From NCBI GenBank assembly GCA_011037195.1, contig JAAEAF010000623.1, positions 62,001 through 126,000 of the forward strand: a DNA stretch of 64,000 bases. Reading direction: 5' to 3'. Shown here in pieces: positions 46,441 through 57,240 of the stretch. The notes beneath the pieces are model-generated. The model saw only the letters and a list, made by a program, of their open reading frames with translations, had not been told where the DNA came from and made no database searches. Every line of letters begins with the position of its first letter. The first letter of the stretch is position 1. The position numbers were made by a program, and so were the translations under genes. The stretch is from Triatoma infestans (lineage: Eukaryota; Arthropoda; Insecta; Hemiptera; Reduviidae).

Positions 46441-48594
46441 ACAAGTATAAAGCCCACATTACCCGTTGGGTGATCAGATATAGCTGCTTTTGGCGTTGAG
46501 CTCATCAGTGATCCTCGGGATAATTGAAACAAGTACGGGACTCGCTGAAGCTAACATGTGCCTCTGAAACAAATTGAAGGTAAAAGCAGTTAAGCAAGCT
46601 TTAGTTGGCCTGAGTTATAGAAAGAATGTACAGATTGAAATGGCTAAAGAAACATCTTGCTTCATTTAGATGACTCTGCTTCTAGTGAGTTGATGGGTGC
46701 TTTAGTCAAGGAAAGTTGAATAGTCCTTACATTCTAGATTTTGGTGAAGTCGTCTGTTTTCTGTTAAGAAAAAGTGAGATCTGCTTTGTTTCGAAAATAT
46801 GGTTGATACGCCTTATAAGTAAGAAATCCCAGAAAAAATTTTATACTCTGAACCAAAAGAAGATAAACTCGTAGGAGCGAGCATATATCGTGTGATATGC
46901 AGCTACGCCGAAAAAATATATGGCATTATATTAATGAACGGGTTTATAACATCAGAAAAATTTCATGGATTCTAGAAGAATAATTAAAGGAAATCACTAC
47001 CCTGGTCGCTAGGTATGGTCTTTGATTTTCGGCGAGCCCCTCTAAATAATAATTCCGGTAGAGTTAGTAAAAAGCTATTGTTTCTAATAAGGAGAAATTC
47101 TTTTGGAAGGCGTTGCTCAAGAAATTTTGAATATAAGCTTCTTACTATTCAAAGAAGCCGAATTTTTCCTGATCTAACGCATGGCCCTTGGACCTCATTT
47201 CCACATTCCTAATTTTGGAAAAAGAATAAAATGATAAATCATTGAAATTTGACAAGATTTGAGAATTGGTCCATAACAAGTCATTGATCAATTTCCCAAG
47301 TTTTTTTGATTCTGGTTAGGAATAACAGTCCCCAGAAGTTTTGAGTGCTCATTCTCTGTTCTTGACAGCTTAGTCTGAAACTTATACCAACTTATGCTGC
47401 CACGAATTTTTTTCGACTTAATCTTTTGCTTTTCAGCATGGCGGTGAAGCTTATTTGTTCACTCTATCTTCTCCTTTCCTTGAGCCAACAATAACATGCA
47501 AGTTTCTGAGCAAAAGAAAGGGTCGCGATAAGATCACAATCGCGCTTTCTTTCCGAGTTCAAATACGACTTCTTATTTATTGATAGTCCCTCGATATATG
47601 CTTGCGTATGATAAAAATTGCTTTGTATAAGTAAATGATCTTAGAGAGTTACATGATGCGACAATTAAAGAAATATCTTCAATTTAAACTTGTTAGGAAT
47701 ACGATCTGAGGGGAAAAATACATCTCTCCAAAGGTCTGAATTAAAACAATGCAGACGATTTCCTAAAACCTAGATAAAAGAAAGATCTGACTGAAGTTCA
47801 TTTAGATGCGGTTAAAAAGCGAAAACATCTGCTCAAATAAAAAGTCTAAAATCATATAAGAGGCTTCGCGATATGAAAATGAAAGAACGGGCAAGTTTTG
47901 TTGTCAAAACAAACAGTTCGAAGGTGGGTTAAAGCCTCTTTCTTAAGTTCTCTGATTTAAGTAAAGCTTAAAAGAAATACACCGTGGCAGGATCTAGAAA
48001 TTTTATTTCACAAAAGCGTTATCCTTATAAAAGCAGTTTAGTTCAATAAAGGAGAAAGCTTAGGATTATTTTTTGCTGGAATATTCTTGGTCGAATTTTA
48101 CTTCAAAAAAACCTTTAATTCTCTTCATAGATTATCATTTATCTCGGATTTTGTTGCTATTTGCCGGTACCGTTGTCAATTTCTTTACATGAAATTTCTT
48201 ATCCCCACGTTGGAGCTAAGACCTCCGGGAAGTGAAACTACGAACTCTGTTGGCTAACTTCGGTCTCGGGCATCGCATCGAAATTGAAGCAGACCCATTG
48301 CCCGGTACCGGTTCCCATTAATCAGACAGCCAGGTTAGGATAACCTAGATGTTGACGTTACAAAAAAATAAATATTTCACAAGAAGGTCAATAAAAAGCA
48401 AGGAGCAGTAAATCAAAGACAGAAAGGAATCGAATGTGGAAAAGGAGAAAAAGAACAGTCATCCTATATTTAAGTACAAAGCATAAACACAAATACATGT
48501 GTTTCCAATAACGAATTCAAATATTATTTTATTTATTTATTTATTTATTTATTTATTTTTTTTGAGTTGAAAATAAGAAATTATTAATATTTAT
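46441..48594. other. Unassigned region upstream of the plus-strand gypsy
   Basis: By position it should hold the gag and 5' LTR of the minus-strand element, but I can read neither. 'ccccacgttgga' at about 48206 resembles the reverse complement of a primer-binding site, without an adjacent matching LTR. An (ATTT)n run lies at about 48526-48556. Confidence 0.35.
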
Positions 48595-49228
48595 TGTAAC
48601 AACAGTTCTCCGCCCGGCCACCAGGTTTGCACCAAGTGGACCTTTCACTAACGGGAGGCACACCCCCACTACACTAGGACTCTCCAAATACTCCACTACA
48701 GAGGGGAGAACTTTCACCGGCTAGACCCGCCTACTGGACACCATCCCTACCACCTCAGAATCGTATATAAGGGGCCATCCACGACCAGAATAATCAGAGA
48801 GAGAGTACTCAGCGATTAGAAACTCTTCTAATAGTTTTGGCGCTAGCTAGGCAGGCCCTTAACTAACTTCTCAGAGCATCTGCGCTAGGCAAGAGAGCCA
48901 GGCCGTTTACTCATCCAGCGATCACCGTTTCAAGACATCTGCGCTAGGCAGGAGAGCCAGGCCGTTTGTTCGTACAACGATCACCGATAAGTAGTGTGCG
49001 CTAGGCAAGAGGGCCAGGCCACTCTACTCGACGAGCGACGATTGACAATCTGTGTCACTCCCTGAGCGAACAGATTGGTCATAGCAACCATTTACTGTAT
49101 ATGCTTTTCAGAATATATGTAACATTTTACTAAGTGTGCTTTGACATTTACTGGGTGTATTTTATTTGCAGAATCACGAATCCTAGTTCCCCACACCCCC
49201 GGGATATTTATTCTGGGAGTGTGTTATA
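48595..49228 (+). repeat. 5' LTR of the plus-strand gypsy
   Basis: Starts TGTAACAACAG and ends GTGTTATA (the terminal base or two is ambiguous). Near-identical to 53100-53727. Three tandem units of 57-59 bases begin at 48881, 48940 and 48997 (each starting TGCGCTAGGCA) in the downstream half. Confidence 0.93.
48764..48797 (+). promoter_or_regulatory. LTR core promoter: TATA box and initiator
   Basis: TATATAA at 48764-48770 is followed about 30 bases on by TCAG (48794-48797), a good arthropod initiator spacing. The same pair is at 53264-53270 and 53294-53297 in the 3' LTR. Confidence 0.65.
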
Positions 49229-49235
49229 AAAGAAA

Positions 49236-49252
49236 TGGCGCCCAACGTGGGG
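49236..49252 (+). promoter_or_regulatory. tRNA primer-binding site
   Basis: TGGCGCCCAACGTGGGG lies 7 bases after the 5' LTR, the position where minus-strand DNA synthesis is primed. The TGGCGCCC start is a common PBS form; the priming tRNA cannot be named from here. Confidence 0.85.
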
Positions 49253-49314
49253 CACGAGCTCTAGAACGACCATCGACGGAGCGACAGCCCAGCCCCGAAT
49301 TAGGAGACATAAGC

Positions 49315-50547
49315 ATGCAGCTCACCCCAGAGATGTTGCAGCAGCTGATACGAGGCATCAATCAAGACAGGCAGACCCAGCAGTCTGGCCTAATGATTGG
49401 GTGTACCGCACGCTACGGAGGAAAACCAGGAGAGGACCTGGATGTCTTCATCTCCGCAGCAGAGACGTACAAGGAAGCAGCCCGAGTGAGTGACAACCAC
49501 GCATTAGCCGCACTGCCCATGCTACTCACAGACGTTGCAGGAACTTGGTGGCTCGGAGAGAAGGAAACCACCACAACATGGCCTGACGCCATACAGCAGC
49601 TGAGGCGAACTTTTGGACCTAGGAAGTCCAACGATCAGCTGTACCGAGAGTTTTTCAACACGCCGCAGGACAACAAGACCAGCACGGACCAGTTTGTCTG
49701 CAGCAAGCGAGCAATACTTGCTCAAATCACCCCGGCTCTGGACATCCATGTTCAGCTGGACATGACCTATGCGGTACTCCATCCCAGGTTAAGAACCCGC
49801 ATCAGGAGGGAAACTGTCGATACCTTCTGGGCACTCGTGCAAGAGGCCAGACGTATCGAGCAGTATGAGGACCCAGCACCAGCAGCAAAGAAGCCAAACG
49901 AGAGGACAGGTGGCACTACCAGGTGTGACTACTGTGGCATCAGAGGCCACTATCAGAAGGACTGCAGGAAGGCAAAGGCAGCCCACCCGCACAAGCAGCA
50001 GCCTACAGCACAGGCGGCCTACAGTTGTTTTGGTTGCAACAGACCGGGAGTATACAGGAGGAACTGCCCGGACTGCAACCAAACGAAGACGCAGCAAGAA
50101 AGAACAGGCTCTTTCTGTGCTGCCCACATACAGATCCGCACCCGGCAGAGGCCAGCACTCAGCTTTGCCGTGTGGAACCTAGAGGGCACTGGCTTTGTAG
50201 ACACAGGAGCCAAGACCAGTATAGGCAGCCACCAGCTGCAGACCCTGCTAGAAGAACGAGGACATCCCCTCACCCTAACAACTGCTACAGTGACGCTAGC
50301 AGACGGAGAAGAAACAACGCAGCAGGTTGCACAGACGCAACTGCCAGTCAAACTGAAGGGAAGGACAATCCCGACCAGTTTCACATTCTTCCCGGGAGCC
50401 CGGAACACCCAGACGTTGCTCGGAATAGACTTCATTGAGGACGCTGGACTTATATTGGATTTTGGAGAACACAGGTGGAGGTTTCATGACAACCCCACAC
50501 TCTACCCATTCACCAGAAAGGACAAGCCAGCACCACCACCACTGTGA
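49315..50547 (+). CDS. Gag-protease polyprotein of the gypsy element
   Basis: 410 codons from ATG 49315 (MQLTPEMLQQLIRG), the first in-frame ATG after the primer-binding site; the open frame extends upstream into the LTR but without an ATG. The capsid-type region is about 20-190 (TWPDAIQQLRRTFGPR, QLYREFFNTPQDNKTSTDQF). Zinc knuckle 1 is CDYCGIRGHYQKDC. The second, CFGCNRPGVYRRNC, has lost the expected His. An aspartic protease follows, with FVDTGAKTSIG (catalytic DTG) and LLGIDFIEDAGLILDF. The ORF ends with TGA inside the first unit of the tandem repeat. The pol frame downstream is the same frame. Confidence 0.87.
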   Translation: MQLTPEMLQQLIRGINQDRQTQQSGLMIGCTARYGGKPGEDLDVFISAAETYKEAARVSDNHALAALPMLLTDVAGTWWLGEKETTTTWPDAIQQLRRTFGPRKSNDQLYREFFNTPQDNKTSTDQFVCSKRAILAQITPALDIHVQLDMTYAVLHPRLRTRIRRETVDTFWALVQEARRIEQYEDPAPAAKKPNERTGGTTRCDYCGIRGHYQKDCRKAKAAHPHKQQPTAQAAYSCFGCNRPGVYRRNCPDCNQTKTQQERTGSFCAAHIQIRTRQRPALSFAVWNLEGTGFVDTGAKTSIGSHQLQTLLEERGHPLTLTTATVTLADGEETTQQVAQTQLPVKLKGRTIPTSFTFFPGARNTQTLLGIDFIEDAGLILDFGEHRWRFHDNPTLYPFTRKDKPAPPPL

Positions 50548-50960
50548 CTATGACACCGCAGCCAGCACTACTCAGCCCACTGCCGCTGACTCCAGTAAAA
50601 GGAGACACACAAGTTCATAGGGAAACCCAGAACACGGTTGTGAAGGTACCACAACCCACATCATACAGATGGACACTGTGACTATGACACCGCAGCCAGC
50701 ACTACTCAGCCCACTGCCGCTGACTCCAGTAAAAGGAGACACACAAGTTCCTAGGGAAACCCAGAACACGGTTGTGAAGGTACCACAACCCACATCAGGA
50801 AGAATACAGATGGACACTGTGACTATGACACCGCAGCCAGCACTACTCAGCCCACTGCGCTGACTCCAGTGAAAGGAGACACACGAGTTTATAGAGAAAC
50901 TCAGAACACGGTACCACAACCCACATCAGAAAGGATCAGCCCACCGCCGCTGACTCCAGG
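50541..50960 (+). repeat. Tandem repeat at the Gag-Pol junction (134-141 bp unit)
   Basis: Units start with 'actgtgactatgacaccgca' at 50541, 50675 and 50816, followed by shorter diverged units. One unit encodes 47 residues in frame (TVTMTPQPALLSPLPLTP..., with GDTQVPRETQNTVVKVPQP), so it is a proline/threonine-rich linker. One unit of 134 bases breaks the 3-base phase. Confidence 0.92.
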
Positions 50961-53053
50961 AGCAGAAGACACACGAGTTTATGGAACAACTCAGGAAGCG
51001 ATTGTGCAGACGCCACAATTCAGGACAACCATGGTCAGCCCGCTACCACCCACACCAACAAGAACGCTAGTAGAGATGGAAGCTACCGAAGAGGCCATAC
51101 TCGGAGGCTATGGACCCTCACCACCGGTACAACAGGACACCACCAGGGGTAGGTGGATAATACACCGTTGCGAGCCCACCGAAAGGACTCACCACACGCT
51201 CACCAGGAAAGCCGCCACATGGACATGGACCACCGACCAAGCAGATGGATTTGACCAGCTAAAGAAACTACTGACGTCAGCACCCATCCTCCAGCCTGCC
51301 GATGAGACTCGCCCCTTCACTATCAAAACCGACGCTAGTGCTTATGCTATTGGAGCAGTCTTAGTCCAGGGGGAGAAAGAAGAAGAACAGCCCGTGGAGT
51401 ACGCCAGCCGCCTGCTTACAGCGCCTGAGAGAAACTACACGACCGACCGAACGAGAAGCACTCGCCTTAGTATGGGCAGTCTTCAAGTTCAGAGGATATA
51501 TCGAGGCCAGCCCCACGTTGATAGTCACAGACCACCAACCACTACAGTGGCTGATGACCCTGAAATCCCCTACAGGCCGACTCGCCCGTTGGGCCCTGCA
51601 ATTACAACCCTACGTATTTCAGATCAAATACACACCCGGAAGGAGCAACGCAGTGGCCGACACGTTATCAAGGCCCCCTGAAGAAGAGAATTACGCAGTC
51701 TGTACCCTCACTATAGACATGCCGAGGAGAAGCGCTACGGAGATCCGGGAAGAACAGTCCAAGGATCCCGAGCTGAAGAAAATACTAGACGCCTTCACCG
51801 ATCCAGAGCAAGATGGTGAAGCAGCTAGATGGTCCGCCAGAGGTTATCTAATATCGAATGGTTGCCTTTACAGATACGCCACCGACGAGGAGGTGGACAA
51901 CGCACAGCTAGCTGTTCCAGTACACGAACGAGTAGCTATACTAAAGGAGTACCACGATGCGCCCACAGCAGGACATAACGGTATTCACAAGACCTACCAG
52001 AGGATAATTCAGCATTATTACTGGCCAGGAATGCGACACAGCATTGAAGAGTATATACGAGCTTGCACGACATGCCAGAGGTACAAGGCATCCAACTTGA
52101 AGCCCGCAGGACTACTCAGGACCCCACCAATGAACCAGCGATTCGAAGTCATCGCCGTAGACTTATTCGGTCTCTTACCCGAATCAGTCGAAAGGTACAA
52201 GTGGATATTAGTCATCGAGGACACAGCATCCCGATGGATAGAGCTTTTTCCCTTACAAGAAGCTACGGCACAGCGCTGCGGAGAACTAATACTAAACGAG
52301 TTCTTCTTACGATACGGAATACCAAGGAAGATGATCAGCGACAATGGAACGCAGTTCATCAGTCACGTGATGCAGTACATCACCTTCTGTTTAGGCATTA
52401 CACAAGCCTTTACACCAGTCTACCACCCGGCAGCGAACCCCGTGGAGAGACGAAACCGAGAACTGAAGACGCAGTTAGCTATCCTCGTAGGAGAAGACCA
52501 CAGCGATTGGCCAAGGAGACTGCCCGCTATCAGATTCGCTCTCAACACCGCTGAATGCCAGGCTACCAAGATGACGCCTGCATACTTAACGTTTGGAAGA
52601 GAATTACGGACCCCCGCAGAGATCCAACATGACTTAAGAGAAGTCATCTCTTCAGAGAATTTCATCGCCGAAATCACGCCAGCCCTCTCGCGCATGGCAG
52701 ACACCTACTATAGAGCCCGAGACAACCATGAAACGGCTCAGGACCGGCAGAAGAAATACGCAGACCAACGAGCACGTCCCGGACCCCAGTACGCGCCCGG
52801 AGACCGCGTGTGGATCACTACCCACACACAGAGCAGTAAGACGAAAGGACGAACAGCCAAGTTCGCTCCACGAAGGGACGGACCCTACGTCATTCTACAC
52901 GCACAGGGACCCGTCAGCTATGAAGTAGCAGCCGAAGACAACCCGACGATACCACTGGGCAAATACCACGTGTCAAGCCTGACGCCCTGCACCGCAGACG
53001 CCCAGGAGAAGCCAATCCGAAGGTTAAGGAAGAGAGGCCGACCACGCCATTGA
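50936..53053 (+). pseudogene. Gypsy Pol remnant: RNase H and integrase, RT core deleted
   Basis: After the proline-rich linker the frame enters directly at the RT-thumb/RNase H connection (WTWTTDQADGFDQLKKLLTS, about 51220), then RNase H (FTIKTDASAYAIGAVLVQ, PVEYASRLLTAPERNY). One extra base near 51443-51452 shifts the frame; the correct frame continues VTDHQPLQWLMTLKSPTGRL. The integrase is intact: zinc finger GHNGIHKTY (about 51974) and CTTCQRYK, catalytic AVDLFG (about 52157), SDNGTQF (about 52338) and NPVERRNRELK (about 52438). The C-terminus has GDRVWI, GKYHVSSL and RRLRKRGRPRH with no chromodomain. The ~200 residues of RT fingers and palm are missing. Confidence 0.88.
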
Positions 53054-53088
53054 TGTGAGCTCAGCCATTGCAAGCAACACCTGAGCTC

Positions 53089-53099
53089 AAGGGGGAGGA
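53089..53099 (+). promoter_or_regulatory. Polypurine tract
   Basis: AAGGGGGAGGA lies immediately 5' of the 3' LTR; in this family it primes plus-strand DNA synthesis. Confidence 0.85.
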
Positions 53100-53727
53100 T
53101 GTAACAACAGTTCTCCGCCCGGCCACCAGGTTTGCACCAAGTGGACCTTTCACTAGGGAGGCACACCCCCACTACACTAGGACTCTCCTACTCCAATACA
53201 GAGGGGAGAACTTTCACCGGCTAGACCCGCCTACTGGACACCATCCCTACCACCTCAGAATCGTATATAAGGGGCCATCCACGACCAGAATAATCAGAGA
53301 GAAGTACTCAGCGATTAGAAACTCTTCTAATAGTTTTGGCGCTAGCTAGGCAGGCCCTTAACTAACTTCTCAGAGCATCTGCGCTAGGCAAGAGAGCCAG
53401 GCCGTTTACTCATCCAGCGATCACCGTTTCAAGACATCTGCGCTAGGCAGGAGAGCCAGGCCGTTTGTTCGTACAACGATCACCGATAAGTAGTGTGCGC
53501 TAGGCAAGAGGGCCAGGCCACTCTACTCGACGAGCGACGATTGACAATCTGTGTCACTCCCTGAGCGAACAGATTGGTCATAGCAACCATTTACTGTATA
53601 TGCTTTTCAGAATATATGTAACATTTTACTAAGTGTGCTTTGACATTTACTGGGTGTATTTTATTTGCAGAATCACGAATCCTAGTTCCCCACACCCCCG
53701 GGATATTTATTCTGGGAGTGTGTTATA
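53100..53727 (+). repeat. 3' LTR of the plus-strand gypsy
   Basis: Matches the 5' LTR except for small indels near 53155 and 53190, one substitution near 53196 and one base near 53302. It carries the same TATA box and three tandem units. Confidence 0.93.
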
Positions 53728-55200
53728 ATATCAGTTAACCAAATCTTCTTCTTAACTCATCAAACAAAACCAATTCTCTCCATCCAACACATGCATTATA
53801 TAATGTAATAAACTAAATTGTGCAGTTAGTTTTTTTTCTTCTTTTTTAATATAGTAGCTCTAATATAATTATCATGTCTCATTTAAAAATCTTCAGTAGT
53901 TTTCTTGCATAAAGCAGGAACAAATAGACGGCTAGATCAGAGAAGAATTTCGGTTTTGTCGCTGAAGTTCTTCGAATATTCTGTAAGATATGATAAGGAA
54001 ATTTTGTACAACAATTTGAAATCTATAAACTGACTTATTTTATTGTATTGTTTACAAGTTACAAAACCTGTTTGTTATTCAATGTTTCCAAATATTAGAA
54101 GTGCAATTATTATATGATGCATTAAAAAAAGAATTCTACCAATGCACTTCTTCATATCAGTACAATACAATATTCACCTTAATACTAATTTATCATTGTT
54201 TCGAATGATTGGTGCCTTTAATTTTTTTTTTTTTAACATTATTAAAAAACATGTTAGGAAAATAAAATGACTATCTTGGGTCGCAGCCTTTCTATTACCT
54301 CACTAGCTCCAAACAGCACGAATAGATGCGTACATTTATTTATTTATATTCAAGTCAAGTAAAAGGCCTTGCTTTTAATGTCAAGTTATTGCACAGATCA
54401 AAAAGACAGGTTTATATTTGTGTGATGTTTCTTATGTAAATATTTATATTTGGCAAAAGATGTTAACATCTGTCGAATGTTTGTTAAAAACAAAGGGATC
54501 AAAAAAAAAATACAAAGCTAAATTTATTGACGGTAATTATTATAATTCAGCAAAAAGTATCTGCTTTTGTAAACATAAAAACATTTTGTTTTTAATTGAT
54601 AATGCTGTTTATTCATCAAGAAAGTTATATTGTTATAATACTCATAACATAGTGATCATGTTCCTTTCAGTTTCTTAGAAGGCAATTACGGAAGTTTTTT
54701 TTGTAGTCTGCCTATCGCCTTTATAGACCCTAGTCTAAGAAACTATCATTGTTATCATTCACTTTGAGATCTCCAACTTGATAGAGACGCAAAAATATTG
54801 TTTAGAGAATACCGCTGTAAACACTCACACGACTTTCTCTTACATAGCAATTCTAAAAAACAATTGGTCTTTAAGCTTTCAATATTTAGAGAACTTTTAG
54901 TTGGATTTTTAAAATAAGTAATTTTATTGGGAATTTTACTTCATTCACGTGAATATGACTTCATTACACGGCAGCTCCTTAGTTTAATCCATGGCAGCTC
55001 TCAGTCATTCAATCCTTTTACAGAACTTGTAAAGCACAGTTTAAATTTAGCCCTAAAACACAGGGCAGGAGGACACCCCTAAATCAATTTTTGGAACTTG
55101 CCTTGATAGGATGTCGACCATCCATGCCAACATGCCCTGGCAACCAATATAGGATAACTTTGTTGCTTATGACATTGAGTTGGCTAGGTAATTCCTATTC
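53728..55200. other. Noncoding stretch
   Basis: AT-rich. A family-type terminus 'gtaaacactcacacgacttt' followed by 'ctcttac' is at about 54816-54842, without a recognisable body next to it. Confidence 0.45.
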
Positions 55201-55380
55201 TATTTTCGAATTAATAACATATGAGCTCAATTTTTTAATGGTGACCTGGCTGTCGGATCACAAACTTCTGATTCCGAAACTTCTTGCCTGGATACATCTC
55301 CCAATTAGTAGATTTCCGCCTGCAAGACGATCAGAGATTCTGGTACTTGGACCATACTCTTCAGCCTCAATTCATTAGGC
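55201..55380 (+). pseudogene. Possible gypsy RNase H fragment, heavily decayed
   Basis: The translation contains SDHKLLIPKL, close to the (V/S)DHKPLIPIL segment of Ty3/gypsy RNase H domains. The neighbouring sequence needs frame changes to fit, so this rests on one short motif. Confidence 0.25.
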
Positions 55381-55701
55381 CCTTATACTTAAATACAATA
55401 GCATGTTGTTTACTATTAGACAGAGTGGATCACTGCTCCAGTCTCTTTGGTACATAATTTCGAGGAGACATTTTTAACTGGGCTGTATTTCTTAATCATT
55501 ACCTCCCTAGATATTTTGAGATAACCGTTTCGCCTACCACCTCTCAAGTACAAGCTGAAGAGGTGTGAGATTGCGAATTAGGTTTTCTTGGTAGTGACCA
55601 ACTAGCCTTACCATCATACGTCTCACCGTCATAGTTTACATCCATCCCCGATCAATAAGGGAACAGCACTAATTTTGCCTCCCATGCTCTTCCTGTACAG
55701 C

Positions 55702-56455
55702 AAGTGAGAGAAAGAAAGAAAGAAAGATAAATTTATTATGTTCTGGGACTTATGTCCCTTAAGAGCAACAAATAAAATGTACAATGCTAAAAATATTTTC
55801 TCTGATCTGAGAGATTAAACTGAAATAAATTCTTAATATAATGTAACTATTTACATTTATAATTTTGTATAAAATATTTACATATATAAAAATAACTAAT
55901 AATAATAAATTAATAAAACAATAATAATAATAATAATAGCAATAATAATTATTAATATAGTAGTATAAAACAAAAGAAAAAAATAACTTCTATATACAAA
56001 CTTAAAAATCTCCTTTGTACAGTTCAAACAAATGATTGTAATAGAAAAACTTAAAACTAGGCAGTGATTTCTTGTTGGTCAAGTCAGTAGGTAAGTCGTT
56101 CCAAAGTCTACTGGCAGCAACAGTAAAAGAGTTTTGGTACGTTACAGTCCTATGTGGTTGTATGTAAAGTCTGGAATCGACAGTCCTTGTGGTTCTTAAG
56201 TCTAGTGCAGCTTTTTGTGTAAACATGTCATATAAGTATTTTGGAGTCTGTGTCCTAAACAATTGGTATATGAAATTACCCATAAAGTATTTTCTACGGT
56301 AGTCAACAGTAAGCCAGTCTAAAGTAAAGTAATGTGTTGTAATATGTTCGTCTTTCCTAATATTTAATATAAAACGGATACAGGAGTTAAGTGATCTCTG
56401 GAGTTTGGGAGAGAGAGACTGTTTTTGATATTGAAACTCTGAGGTTAGTATGCAA
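55702..56455 (-). pseudogene. 3' end of a LINE (CR1/L2-like ORF2 C-terminus)
   Basis: Minus strand: KLQRSLNSCIRFILN (about 56400), LDWLTVDYRRKYFMGNFIYQ, NSFTVAASRLWNDLPTDL, KKSLPSFKFFYYNHLFELYK, then stop at 56002. The SF.V.A.RLWN.LP...SL..FK signature marks the post-RT C-terminus of several non-LTR clades. The 3' UTR follows and ends in a (CTTT)n tail (plus-strand 'gaaagaaagaaagaaagata' at about 55708-55728), the usual simple-repeat 3' end of CR1/L2-type elements. The 5' part is missing. Confidence 0.75.
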
Positions 56456-56781
56456 GATTTTAAGAAAATCGTTGGAGCCTCTTTCGAGATTCACATCACT
56501 TTTGTTCACATATAGATTACTGTAATTTTGTATAGAATTTAAATCACAACTATTGAACTTAGACAATATGTGGCATATATAAGAGTAAAGTATGGAAATA
56601 ACTTAGGAAATGTACTTACAAAAATTTTCAGTTATTATTACTTACAAACTAGTTTAACCTGTGACATACCATCACCAAGTGTTACGGACATTGGGTGGGT
56701 CAAGGTTTATAAAGGGCCAGGAGAGCGGATGGGAAAACCGTGTCTTAATCTGTATGTTGTTTTAGAAATTCCAGGAGATTG

Positions 56782-57240
56782 TTATAATTCGAGGAGGAAT
56801 AGGTTTTTGGTGTCTGTTCTAAAATTGATAGATAAGTTATCTTTTTTAATATGAATTAGTTCCAATATATTTCCTTTTTTATTATTATTGTTGATGCAGA
56901 GTATTTTAGTGTTTTCCATGTCAAATTCATGTTTGTATTTTATGCAATGTTTCGTTAGTGCTGTAGTCATGTCATCGGTATTTTTAGTTTTACAGTCGTA
57001 TTTATGTTGGTACAGTCTATTTTTTAAATATTGAGAAGTTTGTCCTATAAACTAGTTCAGGTTGAAGTTAAATCTAGGTTGCTGGATATTGTAAACAATT
57101 TGTTTTATAAATTATATCTGATAATCAAGTTGTGGGTGTGGTGTCTTTTAGTTTAGAAAAGATTTTTTTAGAGAATTGGAGTTTTTGTGAGCAATGGAAA
57201 GGTTATATTTCTTGAAGAAATTTGCCGAAACGTCGGTAGA
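56782..57240 (-). pseudogene. Penelope-like element GIY-YIG endonuclease fragment
   Basis: Minus strand, with frame breaks: FSKLKD-type linker (about 57150), VYNI, then FIGQTSQYLKNRLYQHKYD (about 57040), TTALTKHCIKYKHEFDMENT (about 56968) and LELIHIKKDNLSINFRTDT (about 56860), ending LLEL before stop at 56782. This is the pattern of the C-terminal GIY-YIG nuclease of Penelope-like retroelements (YIGQT, then TAL.KH....H.F, then E..HIKK). The first Tyr of YIGQT is not readable in frame and a stop precedes it. The RT part is absent. Confidence 0.72.
57047..57079. repeat. 33-bp exact direct repeat, copy 1
   Basis: The sequence starting 'ataaactagttcaggttgaa' recurs exactly at 57704-57736, 657 bases away. 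Copy 1 lies inside the GIY-YIG remnant, where the linker Cys residues expected before YIGQT are missing. Confidence 0.9.

Larger units (their letters stand above)
48595..53727 (+). mobile_element. Ty3/gypsy LTR retrotransposon lacking the RT core
   Basis: Complete outline: 5' LTR 48595-49228, primer-binding site, Gag-protease ORF, a repeat-rich linker, RNase H and integrase, polypurine tract, 3' LTR 53100-53727. The two LTRs differ by only about four small changes, so the insertion is recent. About 670 bases separate the protease ORF from RNase H and contain mostly tandem repeats; the reverse transcriptase fingers/palm with YxDD is absent. A 4-5 bp target duplication could not be assigned with confidence. 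Confidence 0.92.

Noticed and set aside
48200..48215. Primer-binding site of the minus-strand gypsy (ccccacgttgga)
   Set aside because: Only a 12-base resemblance, with no matching LTR next to it.
50548..53053. Envelope gene making the element an errantivirus-like retrovirus
   Set aside because: No ORF with signal peptide or membrane segments lies between integrase and the 3' LTR; only about 46 bases separate them.
55091..55378. A 95-codon frame as an independent gene
   Set aside because: The only recognisable motif (SDHKLLIPKL) points to a decayed gypsy RNase H fragment; the rest looks non-coding.
57226..57240. Hammerhead ribozyme core (CCGAAACGTCGG)
   Set aside because: The GAAACGTC part matches but no CTGATGA core is present at the needed distance, and the stretch also reads as decayed minus-strand coding sequence of the Penelope-like remnant.
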